From: Ruminococcus sp.
GTDB lineage: Bacteria > Bacillota > Clostridia > Oscillospirales > Ruminococcaceae
Direction: 5' to 3'
Assembly: GCA_017626015.1 (NCBI GenBank)
Contig: JAGAJO010000005.1
Location: forward strand, 1-64,000
Length of the DNA stretch: 64,000 bases
Shown piece by piece: positions 7,774-16,785 of the stretch. The position numbers and the translations under genes were made by a program. The notes under the pieces were generated by a model. The model saw nothing but the letters and a program-made list of their open reading frames with translations, was not told the DNA's origin and ran no database searches. Each line of letters begins with the position of its first letter. Positions within the stretch are counted from its first letter, which is position 1.

Positions 7774-8592
7774 ATGAACAGCACAATAGGAAAAAACATT
7801 TACGCATTAAGAAAAAAGCACGGTATGACACAGGAGGAGCTTGCAAACAGGCTGAATATTTCGTATCAGGCTGTAAGCAAGTGGGAAAACGGAGGTACAA
7901 TGCCCGATATTTCCATACTGCCCTCTCTGGCGGTAGTATTCGGGACAAGTATCGACGCTCTGCTGGGATATGCGGCTGAAAAGCAAGCTTCCTCATACTA
8001 CGAGGAAAAATACCGCTCAGACGAATATTACTGGGGAGTAAAGCCCTCTTATATGTGTTATGAGGTGCTGAAGCTCCTGCCGCCGGACAAGCCTCTCAAG
8101 CTTATCGATATCGGCTGCGGCGAGGGAAAAGACGCTGTATTCTTTGCAAAAAACGGTTATAAGGTCTCTGCGTTTGATATTACCCAGTCGGGTATAGACA
8201 AGGCAAAACGACTTGCCGAAAAGCACCGGGTCGAGATAGACTTTTTCAAAGCGGATATCAGAGATTTCAGGCTTGAAAACAGCTTTGACGTTATATTCTG
8301 CTCGGGAGTGCTGCACTATATCCCAACAGATTATAGAGAACAGATAATAGCTGATTATAAATGCCATACTTCAGACGGAGGTATCAATGCATTGAATGTG
8401 TTTGTGAAAAAGCCGTTCATTCCTGCTCCCCACGACATGACAAGCTCAGAAAACCTATGGAGATCGGGCGAACTTTTCGGTTTTTATCACGACTGGGAAT
8501 TTAAAGAATGCAGTGAATTTATCTTTGACTGCATGAGCGGAGGGATACCTCACAAGCACTGCATGGATACGCTTATTGCCGTTAAGCGGTAA
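7774..8592 (+). CDS. XRE helix-turn-helix fused to SAM-dependent methyltransferase
   Basis: A 272-residue fusion. Residues 5-62 form a classic XRE/Cro DNA-binding domain (KHGMTQEELANRLNIS, QAVSKWENG). Residues 75-272 form a class I methyltransferase with motif I LIDIGCGEG at 110-118 and FDVIFCSGVLHYI downstream, resembling TehB-like small-molecule methyltransferases. RBS AGAAAGGATG precedes the ATG. It sits between purE and purC, 100 bp after purE and 39 bp before purC, so it is likely co-transcribed with purine genes. Substrate and DNA target are unknown. Such fusions occur in Firmicutes; a regulatory role on this operon is conjecture. Confidence 0.85.
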   Translation: MNSTIGKNIYALRKKHGMTQEELANRLNISYQAVSKWENGGTMPDISILPSLAVVFGTSIDALLGYAAEKQASSYYEEKYRSDEYYWGVKPSYMCYEVLKLLPPDKPLKLIDIGCGEGKDAVFFAKNGYKVSAFDITQSGIDKAKRLAEKHRVEIDFFKADIRDFRLENSFDVIFCSGVLHYIPTDYREQIIADYKCHTSDGGINALNVFVKKPFIPAPHDMTSSENLWRSGELFGFYHDWEFKECSEFIFDCMSGGIPHKHCMDTLIAVKR

Positions 8593-8631
8593 AATAAAAT
8601 CAAGTCAAAATTATATATTGGAGGAATAAAA

Positions 8632-9348
8632 ATGGAAAACATCACAAAGACAGAACAGCTCTATGAGGGCAAGGCAAAGAAGGTATACGCTACAAACGAC
8701 CCGGATCTTGTTATCGTGGATTACAAGGACGACGCTACCGCATTCAACGGCGAAAAGAAGGGTACTATCGCCGGCAAGGGCGCTATCAATAACAGAATGA
8801 CAAACTATATGTTCAAGCTTCTTGAAAAAGAGGGCGTTCCCACTCATCTGGTGGAGGAGATAAACGACAGGGAGACCATTGTTAAAAAGGTTGAAATAGT
8901 TCCTCTGGAGGTCATTGTAAGAAACGTTGCGGCAGGCTCCTTCTCCAAAAAGCTGGGCATTGAGGAGGGTACTCCCCTTAAGCAGCCTACTCTCGAGTTC
9001 AGCTACAAGAACGACGAGCTTGGCGATCCGTTCATCAATAAATACTACGCCCTCGGTCTTGGACTCGCTACAGAGGAAGAGATCGCAGACATCACAAAGT
9101 ACGCTTTCAAGGTAAACGAGTTCATGCTTAAATTCTTCAAGGAAGTAGGCATCGACCTCATCGACTTCAAGATCGAGTTCGGAAGATTCCACGGTCAGAT
9201 CATTCTCGCTGACGAGATCTCTCCCGACACATGCCGCTTCTGGGACAGCAAGACCCACGAAAAGCTTGACAAGGACAGATTCCGCAGGGATATGGGCGGC
9301 GTAGAGGACGCTTACAAGGAAATGATGAAGAGAGTTATGGGTGAATAA
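8632..9348 (+). CDS. purC: phosphoribosylaminoimidazole-succinocarboxamide synthase PurC
   Basis: A 238-residue SAICAR synthase that joins CAIR and aspartate using ATP. Recognised from [18 protein letters not shown] at the N-terminus, [32 protein letters not shown] and [14 protein letters not shown]. Length is normal. GGAGGAAT precedes the ATG. The next gene starts only 3 bp after its stop, so the two are probably translationally coupled. Confidence 0.97.
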   Translation: MENITKTEQLYEGKAKKVYATNDPDLVIVDYKDDATAFNGEKKGTIAGKGAINNRMTNYMFKLLEKEGVPTHLVEEINDRETIVKKVEIVPLEVIVRNVAAGSFSKKLGIEEGTPLKQPTLEFSYKNDELGDPFINKYYALGLGLATEEEIADITKYAFKVNEFMLKFFKEVGIDLIDFKIEFGRFHGQIILADEISPDTCRFWDSKTHEKLDKDRFRRDMGGVEDAYKEMMKRVMGE

Positions 9349-9351
9349 TTT

Positions 9352-10773
9352 ATGGGTGGATTTTTCGGAGCCGTTTCCGCAAACGACTGTATTCAGGACG
9401 TTTTCTTCGGAACGGACTATCATTCTCATTTAGGGACCAGAAGAGGAGGAATGACCTCCTACTCTCCTGAGCTTGGTTTTCAGAGAAATATACACAGCAT
9501 TGAAAACTCCCCTTTCAGGACCAAGTTTGAAAAGGATATAGAAAAAATGCGGGGCTCTATCTGCATCGGCTGCATAAGCGATACGGATCCTCAGCCTATC
9601 ATGGTGCGCTCCAAGCTGGGGCTTTACGCCGTGTGCTCAATAGGCATAATCAACAATGCCGAACAGCTTTCGGAGGAGCTGCTGGAAAAGGGCTGCGCAA
9701 ATTTCGAGACAATGAGCAGCGGAAACATAAATTCCGCAGGTCTTATCGGTGCGCTGATCGCACAGAAGAACAGCTTTGTAGACGGGATACGCTACGCTCA
9801 GGATAAAATAGAGGGAACTATGTCCCTTGTCATAATGACGGAGGATTCGATCATATGCGCAAGAGACAAAGCCGGCAGGCTTCCCATACTTATAGGAAAA
9901 CGCTCGGACGGCTACTGCTTCTCCTTTGAGAATTTTGCTTATCAGAAGCTTGGTTATCAGAATTATCACGAGCTTAAGGCAGGCGAGATCGTAAGACTGA
10001 CCAAGGACGGCATGGAGATACTTGCCGAAGGCTCGGACGATATGAAGATCTGTACGTTTCTTTGGACTTATTACGGATATCCCAACGCCTGCTACGAGGG
10101 CGTGAACGTTGAAGCCATGAGAACACGCAACGGCGAGATAATGGCTGAAAACGACATCAAAAACGGCAGACTTCCCGATGTTGATTTCGTCTGCGGCATA
10201 CCCGATTCGGGTGTTCCCCATGCTATAGGCTATGCCAACAGAAGCGGCATACCCTTTGCAAGACCTTTTATAAAGTACACCCCCACATGGCCCAGAAGCT
10301 TTATGCCGACCAATCAGTCCATGAGAAACCGTGTGGCAAAAATGAAGCTTATACCGGTCCACGAGCTTATCGAGGGCAAAAAGCTGCTTTTTGTAGACGA
10401 CAGCATTGTAAGAGGCACTCAGATGAGAGAGACGGTGGAATTTCTGTATGAAAACGGCGCTAAGGAGGTCCATATGCGTTCCGCTTGTCCGCCGATCATG
10501 TACGGCTGCAAGTACCTTAACTTTTCAAGAAGCACATCCGAGCTGGAGCTTATAGCAAGGCAGATCATCGACGAAAAGGAAGGCGCTGAGGGAGTAAAGT
10601 TCATCGAAGAATACAGCGACTCAAGCACAGAAAGAGGCAGGATACTCAGGGACGAGATATGCCGCAGGCTCAAGCTTACCTCGCTGGAATTCCAGACGCT
10701 GGAGGGTACGGTAAAGGCTGTCGGCAAGCCAGAATGCCAGCTTTGCACCTATTGCTGGAACGGAAAAAAGTAG
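9352..10773 (+). CDS. amidophosphoribosyltransferase paralog lacking the catalytic N-terminal cysteine
   Basis: A 473-residue PurF homolog beginning MGGFFGAVS, with Gly where active PurF exposes its nucleophilic Cys. The Ntn-glutaminase fold is otherwise present (GTDYHSHLGTRRGG, then INSAGLIGALI). The phosphoribosyltransferase half has the PRPP motif LLFVDDSIVRGTQ at about 345-357. The C-terminus ends CQLCTYCWNGKK, a Cys pattern like the iron-sulfur ligands of Bacillus PurF. It is followed by a second, complete purF. It cannot use glutamine through the normal route, so it may be ammonia-dependent, regulatory, or act on another acceptor. Similar MGGFFG paralogs exist in other Clostridia. Confidence 0.88.
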   Translation: MGGFFGAVSANDCIQDVFFGTDYHSHLGTRRGGMTSYSPELGFQRNIHSIENSPFRTKFEKDIEKMRGSICIGCISDTDPQPIMVRSKLGLYAVCSIGIINNAEQLSEELLEKGCANFETMSSGNINSAGLIGALIAQKNSFVDGIRYAQDKIEGTMSLVIMTEDSIICARDKAGRLPILIGKRSDGYCFSFENFAYQKLGYQNYHELKAGEIVRLTKDGMEILAEGSDDMKICTFLWTYYGYPNACYEGVNVEAMRTRNGEIMAENDIKNGRLPDVDFVCGIPDSGVPHAIGYANRSGIPFARPFIKYTPTWPRSFMPTNQSMRNRVAKMKLIPVHELIEGKKLLFVDDSIVRGTQMRETVEFLYENGAKEVHMRSACPPIMYGCKYLNFSRSTSELELIARQIIDEKEGAEGVKFIEEYSDSSTERGRILRDEICRRLKLTSLEFQTLEGTVKAVGKPECQLCTYCWNGKK

Positions 10774-10820
10774 TACGGATATTTACATTTAATGGTTAAA
10801 TTAATTAGTTAAATTATTAT

Positions 10821-10980
10821 ACCTCCTCGGAAACTGGAGAAGTGCCGGATTCCGCAGGATATTTTGACCTGTGCAAAGAGGCTCGACCGCAGGAATACTG
10901 TATGTATTTCAAGGGAGCGACTCAAAGCACAGGGCGAAATATACAAGGAAGGCGGTACTTCGTAAGTTTCCGAGGAGGTC
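10821..10980. repeat. MITE-like element with 15-bp terminal inverted repeats between the two purF genes
   Basis: ACCTCCTCGGAAACT (10821-10835) and its exact complement AGTTTCCGAGGAGGT (10965-10979) bound a 160-bp segment. TATTAT occurs directly on both sides (10815-10820 and 10981-10986), as expected for a target-site duplication. Inside are nested pairings: CCTGTGC/GCACAGG and GAAGTGCCG/CGGTACTTC with one G-U. No ORF. It could equally be a structured RNA inside the operon transcript. Confidence 0.6.
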
Positions 10981-11000
10981 TATTATAAAAAATAATATTT

Positions 11001-11085
11001 GAGTCGGGAGAACGGCTCGGGGAACAATGGTGTTCGCTTTATTAAGGGCGGAGCTATGTCCCCGTCTCCCCGACTCGGTCTCCCG
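11001..11085 (+). promoter_or_regulatory. structured leader of purF with alternative pairings
   Basis: GAGTCGGGAGA (11001-11011) can pair with TCTCCCCGACTC (11065-11076), with one bulge. CGGGAG (11005-11010) can instead pair with CTCCCG (11080-11085). An inner CGGGG/CCCCG stem and a GAAC/GTTC hairpin lie between. Mutually exclusive stems just before a start codon suggest regulation, but no known riboswitch is recognised. Confidence 0.4.
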
Positions 11086-11115
11086 GATGCGAAAGCGGAA
11101 AGGAACGGATCGGGT

Positions 11116-12561
11116 ATGATAACAGGAATTCACGAGGAATGCGGAGTTTTCGGCATTTACACCAGGGAGACAAGCGATGTTGCGGCACAGACCTATACCG
11201 CTCTGTATGCTCTTCAGCACAGAGGACAGGAAAGCTGCGGGATAGTTGTGAACGACGACGGTGTGTTCAGCTATCACAAGGCGCTCGGTCTGGTAAATAA
11301 GGTTTTCGACAGGGAGACCCTAGAGGGTCTGGGTACGGGACAGATCGCAGTAGGTCATGTAAGATATTCCACCACCGGGAACTGCGTTGCTGCAAACGCT
11401 CAGCCGCTGGTAGTCAGACATATCAAGGGACCTATGGCTATAGCCCACAACGGAAACCTTACCAATGCCAGAGAGCTTAGAGAGCAGTATGAAAACAAGG
11501 GAATGATCTTCCACACCACCAACGATACGGAGGTCATATCCTACGCAGTTACTGAGGAAAGACTCAAAGCGCCGTCCATTCAGGCGGCTGTGGAAAGGGC
11601 AATGTATAAGATAAAGGGTGCGTATTCGCTGGTCATAATGTCGCCCTCAAAGCTTATTGCCGCAAGGGATCCCAACGGATTCCGTCCGCTTTGTCTGGGA
11701 AGGATCGGCAGCGGATATGCGGTAGCTTCCGAAAGCTGTGCATTTGACAGCATCGGCGCAGAATTTATAAGAGACATCAGACCCGGAGAAATAGTTGTCA
11801 TAGACAAAAACGGTGTGAATTCCATAACCACTCACTGCGGCAGCAAAGGAACTATATGCGTATTTGAATACGTTTATTTTGCCCGCCCCGACTCGGTCAT
11901 CGAAGGCTCCAGCGTGCATAAGGCAAGACTGCGTGCGGGAAAATATCTATGGAGGGAGCATCCTGTGGAAGCGGACATAGTCATAGGCGTTCCCGATTCA
12001 GGTCTTGACGCTGCGCTGGGATTCTCTCAGGAAAGCGGTATACCCTACGGCATAGGCTTCATAAAAAACAGATACATCGGCAGGACCTTTATCCAGCCTT
12101 CCCAGACGGAACGGACAAATTCAGTCAAAATAAAGCTGAACGCAATATCAAGCACCGTCAAGGGAAAAAGAGTGGTAATGATAGACGACAGTATTGTAAG
12201 AGGAACTACCTCCGGCAGGATCGTAAAGCTGCTGAGGGACGCAGGCGCCGCAGAGGTCCATGTGAGGATATCATCTCCCCCGTTTATAGCTCCCTGCTAT
12301 TTCGGTACGGACATCGACAGCAAGGAAAATCTTATCGCCTGCAAAATGACAGTCCCCGAGATATGCCGTGAGATCGGTGCGGACAGTCTCGGATATCTTT
12401 CGGTGGAAAGCGTGAAAAAGCTTGCGGGAAATTCCGGATGCGGCTTCTGTACAGGCTGCTTTACGGAAAAATATCCTGTAGAGGTACCGAAAAATATGCC
12501 GAAGGATAAATTTGAAAGCAAGATCTCCGAAAAAAACAAAGCTAAGAACCTGTCTTCATAA
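11116..12561 (+). CDS. purF: amidophosphoribosyltransferase PurF
   Basis: A 481-residue first committed enzyme of purine synthesis, transferring glutamine-derived ammonia to PRPP. The start at 11116 gives MITGIHEECGVFGIY, an 8-residue propeptide before the catalytic Cys9, as in Bacillus-type PurF. An upstream in-frame Met (11056) would give an unusually long propeptide. Other landmarks: HRGQESCGI, GHVRYSTTG, the PRPP loop VVMIDDSIVRGTT and a C-terminal CGFCTGCF consistent with iron-sulfur ligands. AAAGGA lies about 11 nt upstream. It follows the Cys-less paralog and precedes purM. Confidence 0.95.
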   Translation: MITGIHEECGVFGIYTRETSDVAAQTYTALYALQHRGQESCGIVVNDDGVFSYHKALGLVNKVFDRETLEGLGTGQIAVGHVRYSTTGNCVAANAQPLVVRHIKGPMAIAHNGNLTNARELREQYENKGMIFHTTNDTEVISYAVTEERLKAPSIQAAVERAMYKIKGAYSLVIMSPSKLIAARDPNGFRPLCLGRIGSGYAVASESCAFDSIGAEFIRDIRPGEIVVIDKNGVNSITTHCGSKGTICVFEYVYFARPDSVIEGSSVHKARLRAGKYLWREHPVEADIVIGVPDSGLDAALGFSQESGIPYGIGFIKNRYIGRTFIQPSQTERTNSVKIKLNAISSTVKGKRVVMIDDSIVRGTTSGRIVKLLRDAGAAEVHVRISSPPFIAPCYFGTDIDSKENLIACKMTVPEICREIGADSLGYLSVESVKKLAGNSGCGFCTGCFTEKYPVEVPKNMPKDKFESKISEKNKAKNLSS

Positions 12562-12708
12562 GCAATGTGTGCGGATTTTCAAGCATAATTTTGTCACTGA
12601 CAAGGCAAAACTCCGCAGGCATACTTGCTGTATAGCAAGGAGTTTTAACGCAGTCAGCGGCAAAATTTGCGGAAAAGACGTGTGCATTTGCTTGTGAAAA
12701 CAGGTTCT
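12544..12708. repeat. palindromic intergenic element overlapping the purF stop
   Basis: AGAACCTGT-TTCA-AAGCAA starting at 12544 is inverted at 12684-12708 (GCATTTGCTTGTGAA...CAGGTTCT), giving imperfect arms of about 24 bp. Inside, CAAAACTCCGCAGG faces GCAAGGAGTTTT around a TACTTGCTGTATAGCAAG hairpin, and GCGGATTTTC faces GCGGAAAAG. The left arm includes the last codons of purF. It looks like a dispersed repeat or MITE relic, or a large processing hairpin between purF and purM. Confidence 0.5.
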
Positions 12709-12735
12709 AAATAAAACGACGAAAGGAAAGACGTT

Positions 12736-13776
12736 ATGAACACGAACAGCTACTCAAACAGCTACAAGGAGGCGGGAGTTGACGTAACCGCAGGATACAA
12801 GGCAGTAGAGCTTATGAAGCAGTACGTTTCCAGAACAATGACAAAGAACGTACTCAGCGGTATCGGAGGCTTCGGAGGACTTTTCGAGCTGGATATGACG
12901 GGTATTTCAAAGCCCGTACTGGTTTCCGGCACCGACGGAGTCGGAACGAAAATAAAGATCGCCTTTCTGCTTGACAAGCATGACACGGTAGGCATCGACT
13001 GCGTTGCCATGTGCGTGAACGACATAATCTGCTGCGGCGCAAGACCCCAGTTCTTCCTTGACTATATCGCCTGCGGAAAGAATTATCCGGAAAAAATAGC
13101 GAAGATAGTATCAGGCGTTGCAGAGGGCTGCGTAAGAGCCGAATGCGCACTTATCGGAGGCGAGACCGCCGAGCATCCCGGACTTATGCCTGAGGACGAA
13201 TACGATCTTGCAGGATTCTCGGTAGGCGTAGTCGACAAGGACAAGATACTCAAACCCGAAACTCAGAAGGCGGGAGACGTTATGATCGCCATTAAATCCA
13301 GCGGCGTACACTCAAACGGTTTCTCACTGGTAAGAAAGGTGTTCGACGTCAACGAAAAGAATCTTTCGGTCAAATATGACGAGCTGGGCGAAACGCTGGG
13401 CGAAACGCTCCTCACACCCACAAAAATATATGTCAAGGCTGTAAACAGTCTTCTCGGATCGGTAAATGTAAAGGCCATCTCTCACATTACGGGAGGCGGA
13501 TTCTATGAAAACATTCCACGTTCGCTGCCTAAGGGACTTTCCGTTAAGATCGCCAGAAGCGACGTTCAGGTCCTTCCTGTTTTCGATGTTATCGGAAGGG
13601 TCGGAAATATCCCCGAGAGAGATATGTTCAACACCTTCAACATGGGCGTTGGCATGACGGTGGTTGTGGACAAAAACGACGCCGACAAAGCCGTTGAAGC
13701 TATAAAGGCTGCCGGCGAGGAGGCTTATGTTCTGGGTGAGCTTGTGGACTCCGATATGGGCGTTATTATCTGCTGA
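12736..13776 (+). CDS. purM: phosphoribosylformylglycinamidine cyclo-ligase PurM
   Basis: A 346-residue AIR synthetase that closes the imidazole ring using ATP. Motifs: [58 protein letters not shown] and [13 protein letters not shown]. Normal length. GAAAGGAAAG precedes the ATG. It lies within the purine cluster after the palindromic element. FGAM synthase (PurL or PurQLS), which supplies its substrate, is absent from the window. Confidence 0.97.
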   Translation: MNTNSYSNSYKEAGVDVTAGYKAVELMKQYVSRTMTKNVLSGIGGFGGLFELDMTGISKPVLVSGTDGVGTKIKIAFLLDKHDTVGIDCVAMCVNDIICCGARPQFFLDYIACGKNYPEKIAKIVSGVAEGCVRAECALIGGETAEHPGLMPEDEYDLAGFSVGVVDKDKILKPETQKAGDVMIAIKSSGVHSNGFSLVRKVFDVNEKNLSVKYDELGETLGETLLTPTKIYVKAVNSLLGSVNVKAISHITGGGFYENIPRSLPKGLSVKIARSDVQVLPVFDVIGRVGNIPERDMFNTFNMGVGMTVVVDKNDADKAVEAIKAAGEEAYVLGELVDSDMGVIIC

Positions 13777-13802
13777 TATTATAGCTGAACGGCGGTGAAA
13801 AA

Positions 13803-14429
13803 ATGAAAAACATAGTTGTACTTGTTTCCGGCGGCGGAACAAACCTGCAAGCCCTGATAGACGCTGAAAAAAGCGGCTCGATAAAAGGCGGAAGGATCAC
13901 CTGCGTTATCTCCTCAAAGGAGGGGGCTTACGCTCTCGAAAGGGCAAAAAACAACGGGATCCCAACAAGAGTTATACCAAGAAAGGAATATCCCGACGTT
14001 GCGGCTTACACCAAGGCTATGACGGAGGCTCTGCTTGAAGAAAAGGCTGACCTTGTGGTTTACGCAGGCTTTATGACAATTCTTGACGAGCAGGTAGTCA
14101 AGGCTTTCCCATATAAGATGATAAACGTACACCCTGCGCTTATCCCCTCTTTCTGCGGAAAGGGATATTACGGACTTCACGTTCACGAGGCCGCTCTTGA
14201 AAAGGGAGTTAAGGTTTCCGGCGCTACGGTACATTTTGTAACGGAGGTCTGCGACGGAGGTCCTATAATCCTGCAAGGTACTGTGGCTGTTGAAAACAAC
14301 GACACTCCCGAAACGCTCCAGAAAAGAATTATGGAGAATGTGGAGTGGAAACTGCTGCCTAAAGCCGTTTCACTGTTCTGCGAGGACAGGATCACTGTTA
14401 AGGACGGCAGGGCTTATGTTGACCTGTAA
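13803..14429 (+). CDS. purN: phosphoribosylglycinamide formyltransferase PurN
   Basis: A 208-residue folate-dependent GAR transformylase. Begins IVVLVSGGGTNLQALID. The active-site motif MINVHPALIPSFCGKGYYG supplies the Asn and His, and ATVHFVTEVCDGGPII carries the Asp. Normal length. GGCGGTG lies upstream of the start. Together with purM it lies 26 bp apart in the operon. No PurT is seen. Confidence 0.96.
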   Translation: MKNIVVLVSGGGTNLQALIDAEKSGSIKGGRITCVISSKEGAYALERAKNNGIPTRVIPRKEYPDVAAYTKAMTEALLEEKADLVVYAGFMTILDEQVVKAFPYKMINVHPALIPSFCGKGYYGLHVHEAALEKGVKVSGATVHFVTEVCDGGPIILQGTVAVENNDTPETLQKRIMENVEWKLLPKAVSLFCEDRITVKDGRAYVDL

Positions 14430-14488
14430 TAGGTTACAGGACAGATTTTCAGGACAATAAATGGATTTTAAAGGACGGAGGAAATAAT

Positions 14489-15205
14489 ATGAAAATGCTT
14501 AACATTTACGACGAGCTTAAAAGCAATTCCTACCCCGGAAGAGGTATCGTTATCGGCAAATCCGAGGACGGAAAAAGCGCTGTGACCGCTTATTTCATTA
14601 TGGGCAGAAGCGTGAACTCCAGAAACAGGGTCTTCACAGAGACTGAGGACGGCATCAAGACCGAGGCGGCAGACCCCTCAAAGCTTTCCGACCCGCACCT
14701 TATCATATACTCGCCTGTAAGAGTTCTGGGCAACAAGACTATCGTCACCAACGGCGACCAGACGGACACTATCTATGAGCTTATGGATAAGCAGCAGACA
14801 TTTGAGCAGTCGCTCCGCACGAGAGAGTATGAGGACGACGCTCCCAACTACACCCCCAGGATCTCGGGAATCATGCACATCGAGAACGGCTCCTATAATT
14901 ACGCTATGAGCATTCTCAAGTCTGCTGACGGAAATCCCGACTGCACGGAAAGATTTACTTTTACATACACAAGCCCGCTTGACGGAGTGGGACATTTTAT
15001 CCACACATATATGGGCGACGGCACTCCCCTGCCAAGCTTTGAGGGAGAGCCTAAAAAGGTCGCAATTCCCAACGATATTGACGCATTCACCGCAGATCTT
15101 TGGGAGGCTCTCAACGAGGACAACAAGGTATCGCTTTTTGTAAGATACATTGACATTGCAACAGGAAAGGCTGTCTCAAGGATCGTCAATAAGTATTCAA
15201 AGTAG
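14489..15205 (+). CDS. purO: PurO-type IMP cyclohydrolase
   Basis: A 238-residue protein of the archaeal-type IMP cyclohydrolase family: YPGRGIVIGKSEDGKSAVTAYFIMGRS, NSRNRVF, DPHLIIYSPVR and TNGDQTDTI. It would catalyse the final step (FAICAR to IMP) normally done by the N-terminal domain of PurH. The cluster contains a stand-alone AICAR transformylase two genes downstream, so the PurH bifunction is split. GGAGGAAAT precedes the ATG. Confidence 0.9.
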   Translation: MKMLNIYDELKSNSYPGRGIVIGKSEDGKSAVTAYFIMGRSVNSRNRVFTETEDGIKTEAADPSKLSDPHLIIYSPVRVLGNKTIVTNGDQTDTIYELMDKQQTFEQSLRTREYEDDAPNYTPRISGIMHIENGSYNYAMSILKSADGNPDCTERFTFTYTSPLDGVGHFIHTYMGDGTPLPSFEGEPKKVAIPNDIDAFTADLWEALNEDNKVSLFVRYIDIATGKAVSRIVNKYSK

Positions 15206-15342
15206 TTCGGAGACAATTAAAATTATATGAGGAAAAATACAGAAGCTTGTCGATACTGTTGTACAAATGAGCTTTATCAGTTTTTCTCAGAAAACGAAAA
15301 AGGAATATCCGAACGTTAATAAAATTGAAACGGGGGGTCATT

Positions 15343-15531
15343 ATGAGTTACAAATATGTTAGTATAGAGCTTGAAAATCACAAGGCTACGACCTCAGAGC
15401 TTAAGGGTCATCATGAGATAATTGAGGAGTATTCAAAAAACGGCTTTGAGTACTGCGGATATATCCCTACCCTATACGGTTCCAGCGGAAAGGTTCTCAG
15501 AATTGAATTGATTTTTAAATCAAATGATTGA
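15343..15531 (+). CDS. DUF4177-like small protein, 62 aa
   Basis: A short protein starting SYKYVSIELEN and continuing HHEIIEEYSKNGFEYCGYIPTLYG, with a C-terminal strand RIELIFKS. This beta-alpha-beta layout resembles the DUF4177 family of unknown function. The start is set by the G-rich GGGGGGT just upstream of ATG 15343. It lies between purO and the AICAR transformylase gene, 15 bp before the latter, so it is co-transcribed with purine genes. A role there is unproven. Confidence 0.75.
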   Translation: MSYKYVSIELENHKATTSELKGHHEIIEEYSKNGFEYCGYIPTLYGSSGKVLRIELIFKSND

Positions 15532-15546
15532 TCAGGAGGTAAAAAC

Positions 15547-16728
15547 ATGGCAAACGAAATGCTTTTAAAGTACGGCTGTAATCCAAATCAGAAGCCGTCA
15601 AGAGTTTTTATGGAGAATGGCGGCGATCTGCCCATCGAGGTACTCAACGGAAAGCCCGGATATATCAATCTGCTGGACGCCTTCAACGGCTGGCAGCTGG
15701 TAAGGGAGCTTAAGGCTGCAACGGGAATGTGCGCTGCAACCTCATTCAAGCACGTTTCACCTGCGGGCGCTGCTATCGGCAGACCTCTTACCGAAACAGA
15801 GGCAAAGATCTATTTCGTTGACGATCTGGGAGAGCTTTCTCCCCTTGCCTGCGCCTATGCAAGAGCAAGAGGTGCGGACAGAATGTCTTCCTACGGCGAT
15901 TTCATCGCTCTTTCAGATATCTGCGACGTGCCTACCGCAAAGATGATACAGAGAGAGGTTTCCGACGGTATAATAGCTCCGGGCTACACCGACGAGGCTC
16001 TGGAAATTCTCAGATCCAAGAGAAAGGGCAGCTACAACATCATCAAGATAGACGAAAGCTATGTTCCCGAGCCTATCGAGAAAAAACAGGTATTCGGCGT
16101 TACCTTTGAACAGGGCAGAAACGAGTTCAAGATCGACAGGGAGCTGCTTTCCAATATTGTTACCGACAACAAGGAAATACCCGACGACAAAAAGGACGAT
16201 CTTATCATTTCGCTTATCACCCTTAAGTACACCCAGTCAAACTCGGTATGCTATGTCAAGAACGGTCAGGCTATAGGAATCGGAGCAGGTCAGCAGTCGA
16301 GGATCCACTGCACAAGGCTTGCAGGAAACAAGGCTGACAACTGGTGGCTCAGACAGCACCCCAAGGTCATGGGACTTCAGTTCGTGGACGGAATAAGACG
16401 TCCCGACAGAGACAACGCTATCGACGTTTATATGTCGGACGAATATATGGACGTTCTTGCAGACGGCGTATGGGAAAACACCTTCAAGGTCAAGCCAGAG
16501 GTCCTCACCGCAGAGGAAAAGAAGGAGTGGCTTGCCAAGAATACCGACGTTTGCCTTGGTTCGGACGCATTCTTCCCGTTCGGCGACAATATAGAGAGAG
16601 CAAAGAAGAGCGGAGTTGCATATATTGCAGAGCCGGGCGGATCTATCAGAGACGATCATGTTATCATGACCTGCAATAAATACAATATCGCTATGGCTTT
16701 CACCGGAATGAGACTTTTCCACCACTGA
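15547..16728 (+). CDS. purH: stand-alone AICAR formyltransferase (PurH transformylase domain)
   Basis: A 393-residue protein with only the transformylase half of PurH: LKYGCNPNQKPSRVF, LNGKPGYINLLDAFNGWQL, TSFKHVSPAGAA, LKYTQSNSVCYVKNGQAIGIGAGQQSRIHC and the closing FTGMRLFHH. The Lys-His pair of SFKHVSPAG matches the catalytic residues of the family. The IMP cyclohydrolase domain is missing and is replaced by PurO. RBS CAGGAGGT precedes the ATG. A 15-nt palindrome (CGGATCA/TGATCCG) follows the stop. Confidence 0.94.
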   Translation: MANEMLLKYGCNPNQKPSRVFMENGGDLPIEVLNGKPGYINLLDAFNGWQLVRELKAATGMCAATSFKHVSPAGAAIGRPLTETEAKIYFVDDLGELSPLACAYARARGADRMSSYGDFIALSDICDVPTAKMIQREVSDGIIAPGYTDEALEILRSKRKGSYNIIKIDESYVPEPIEKKQVFGVTFEQGRNEFKIDRELLSNIVTDNKEIPDDKKDDLIISLITLKYTQSNSVCYVKNGQAIGIGAGQQSRIHCTRLAGNKADNWWLRQHPKVMGLQFVDGIRRPDRDNAIDVYMSDEYMDVLADGVWENTFKVKPEVLTAEEKKEWLAKNTDVCLGSDAFFPFGDNIERAKKSGVAYIAEPGGSIRDDHVIMTCNKYNIAMAFTGMRLFHH

Positions 16729-16785
16729 TACAACGGATCACTGATCCGCTGAAATAAAAAATAATTAATTAAAGGAGTATTTATT

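Noticed and set aside
10821..11115. Known large ncRNA (RNase P, tmRNA, 6S) between the purF genes
   Set aside because: The signature segments of these RNAs are not present; exact terminal repeats and flanking duplications favour a repeat element.
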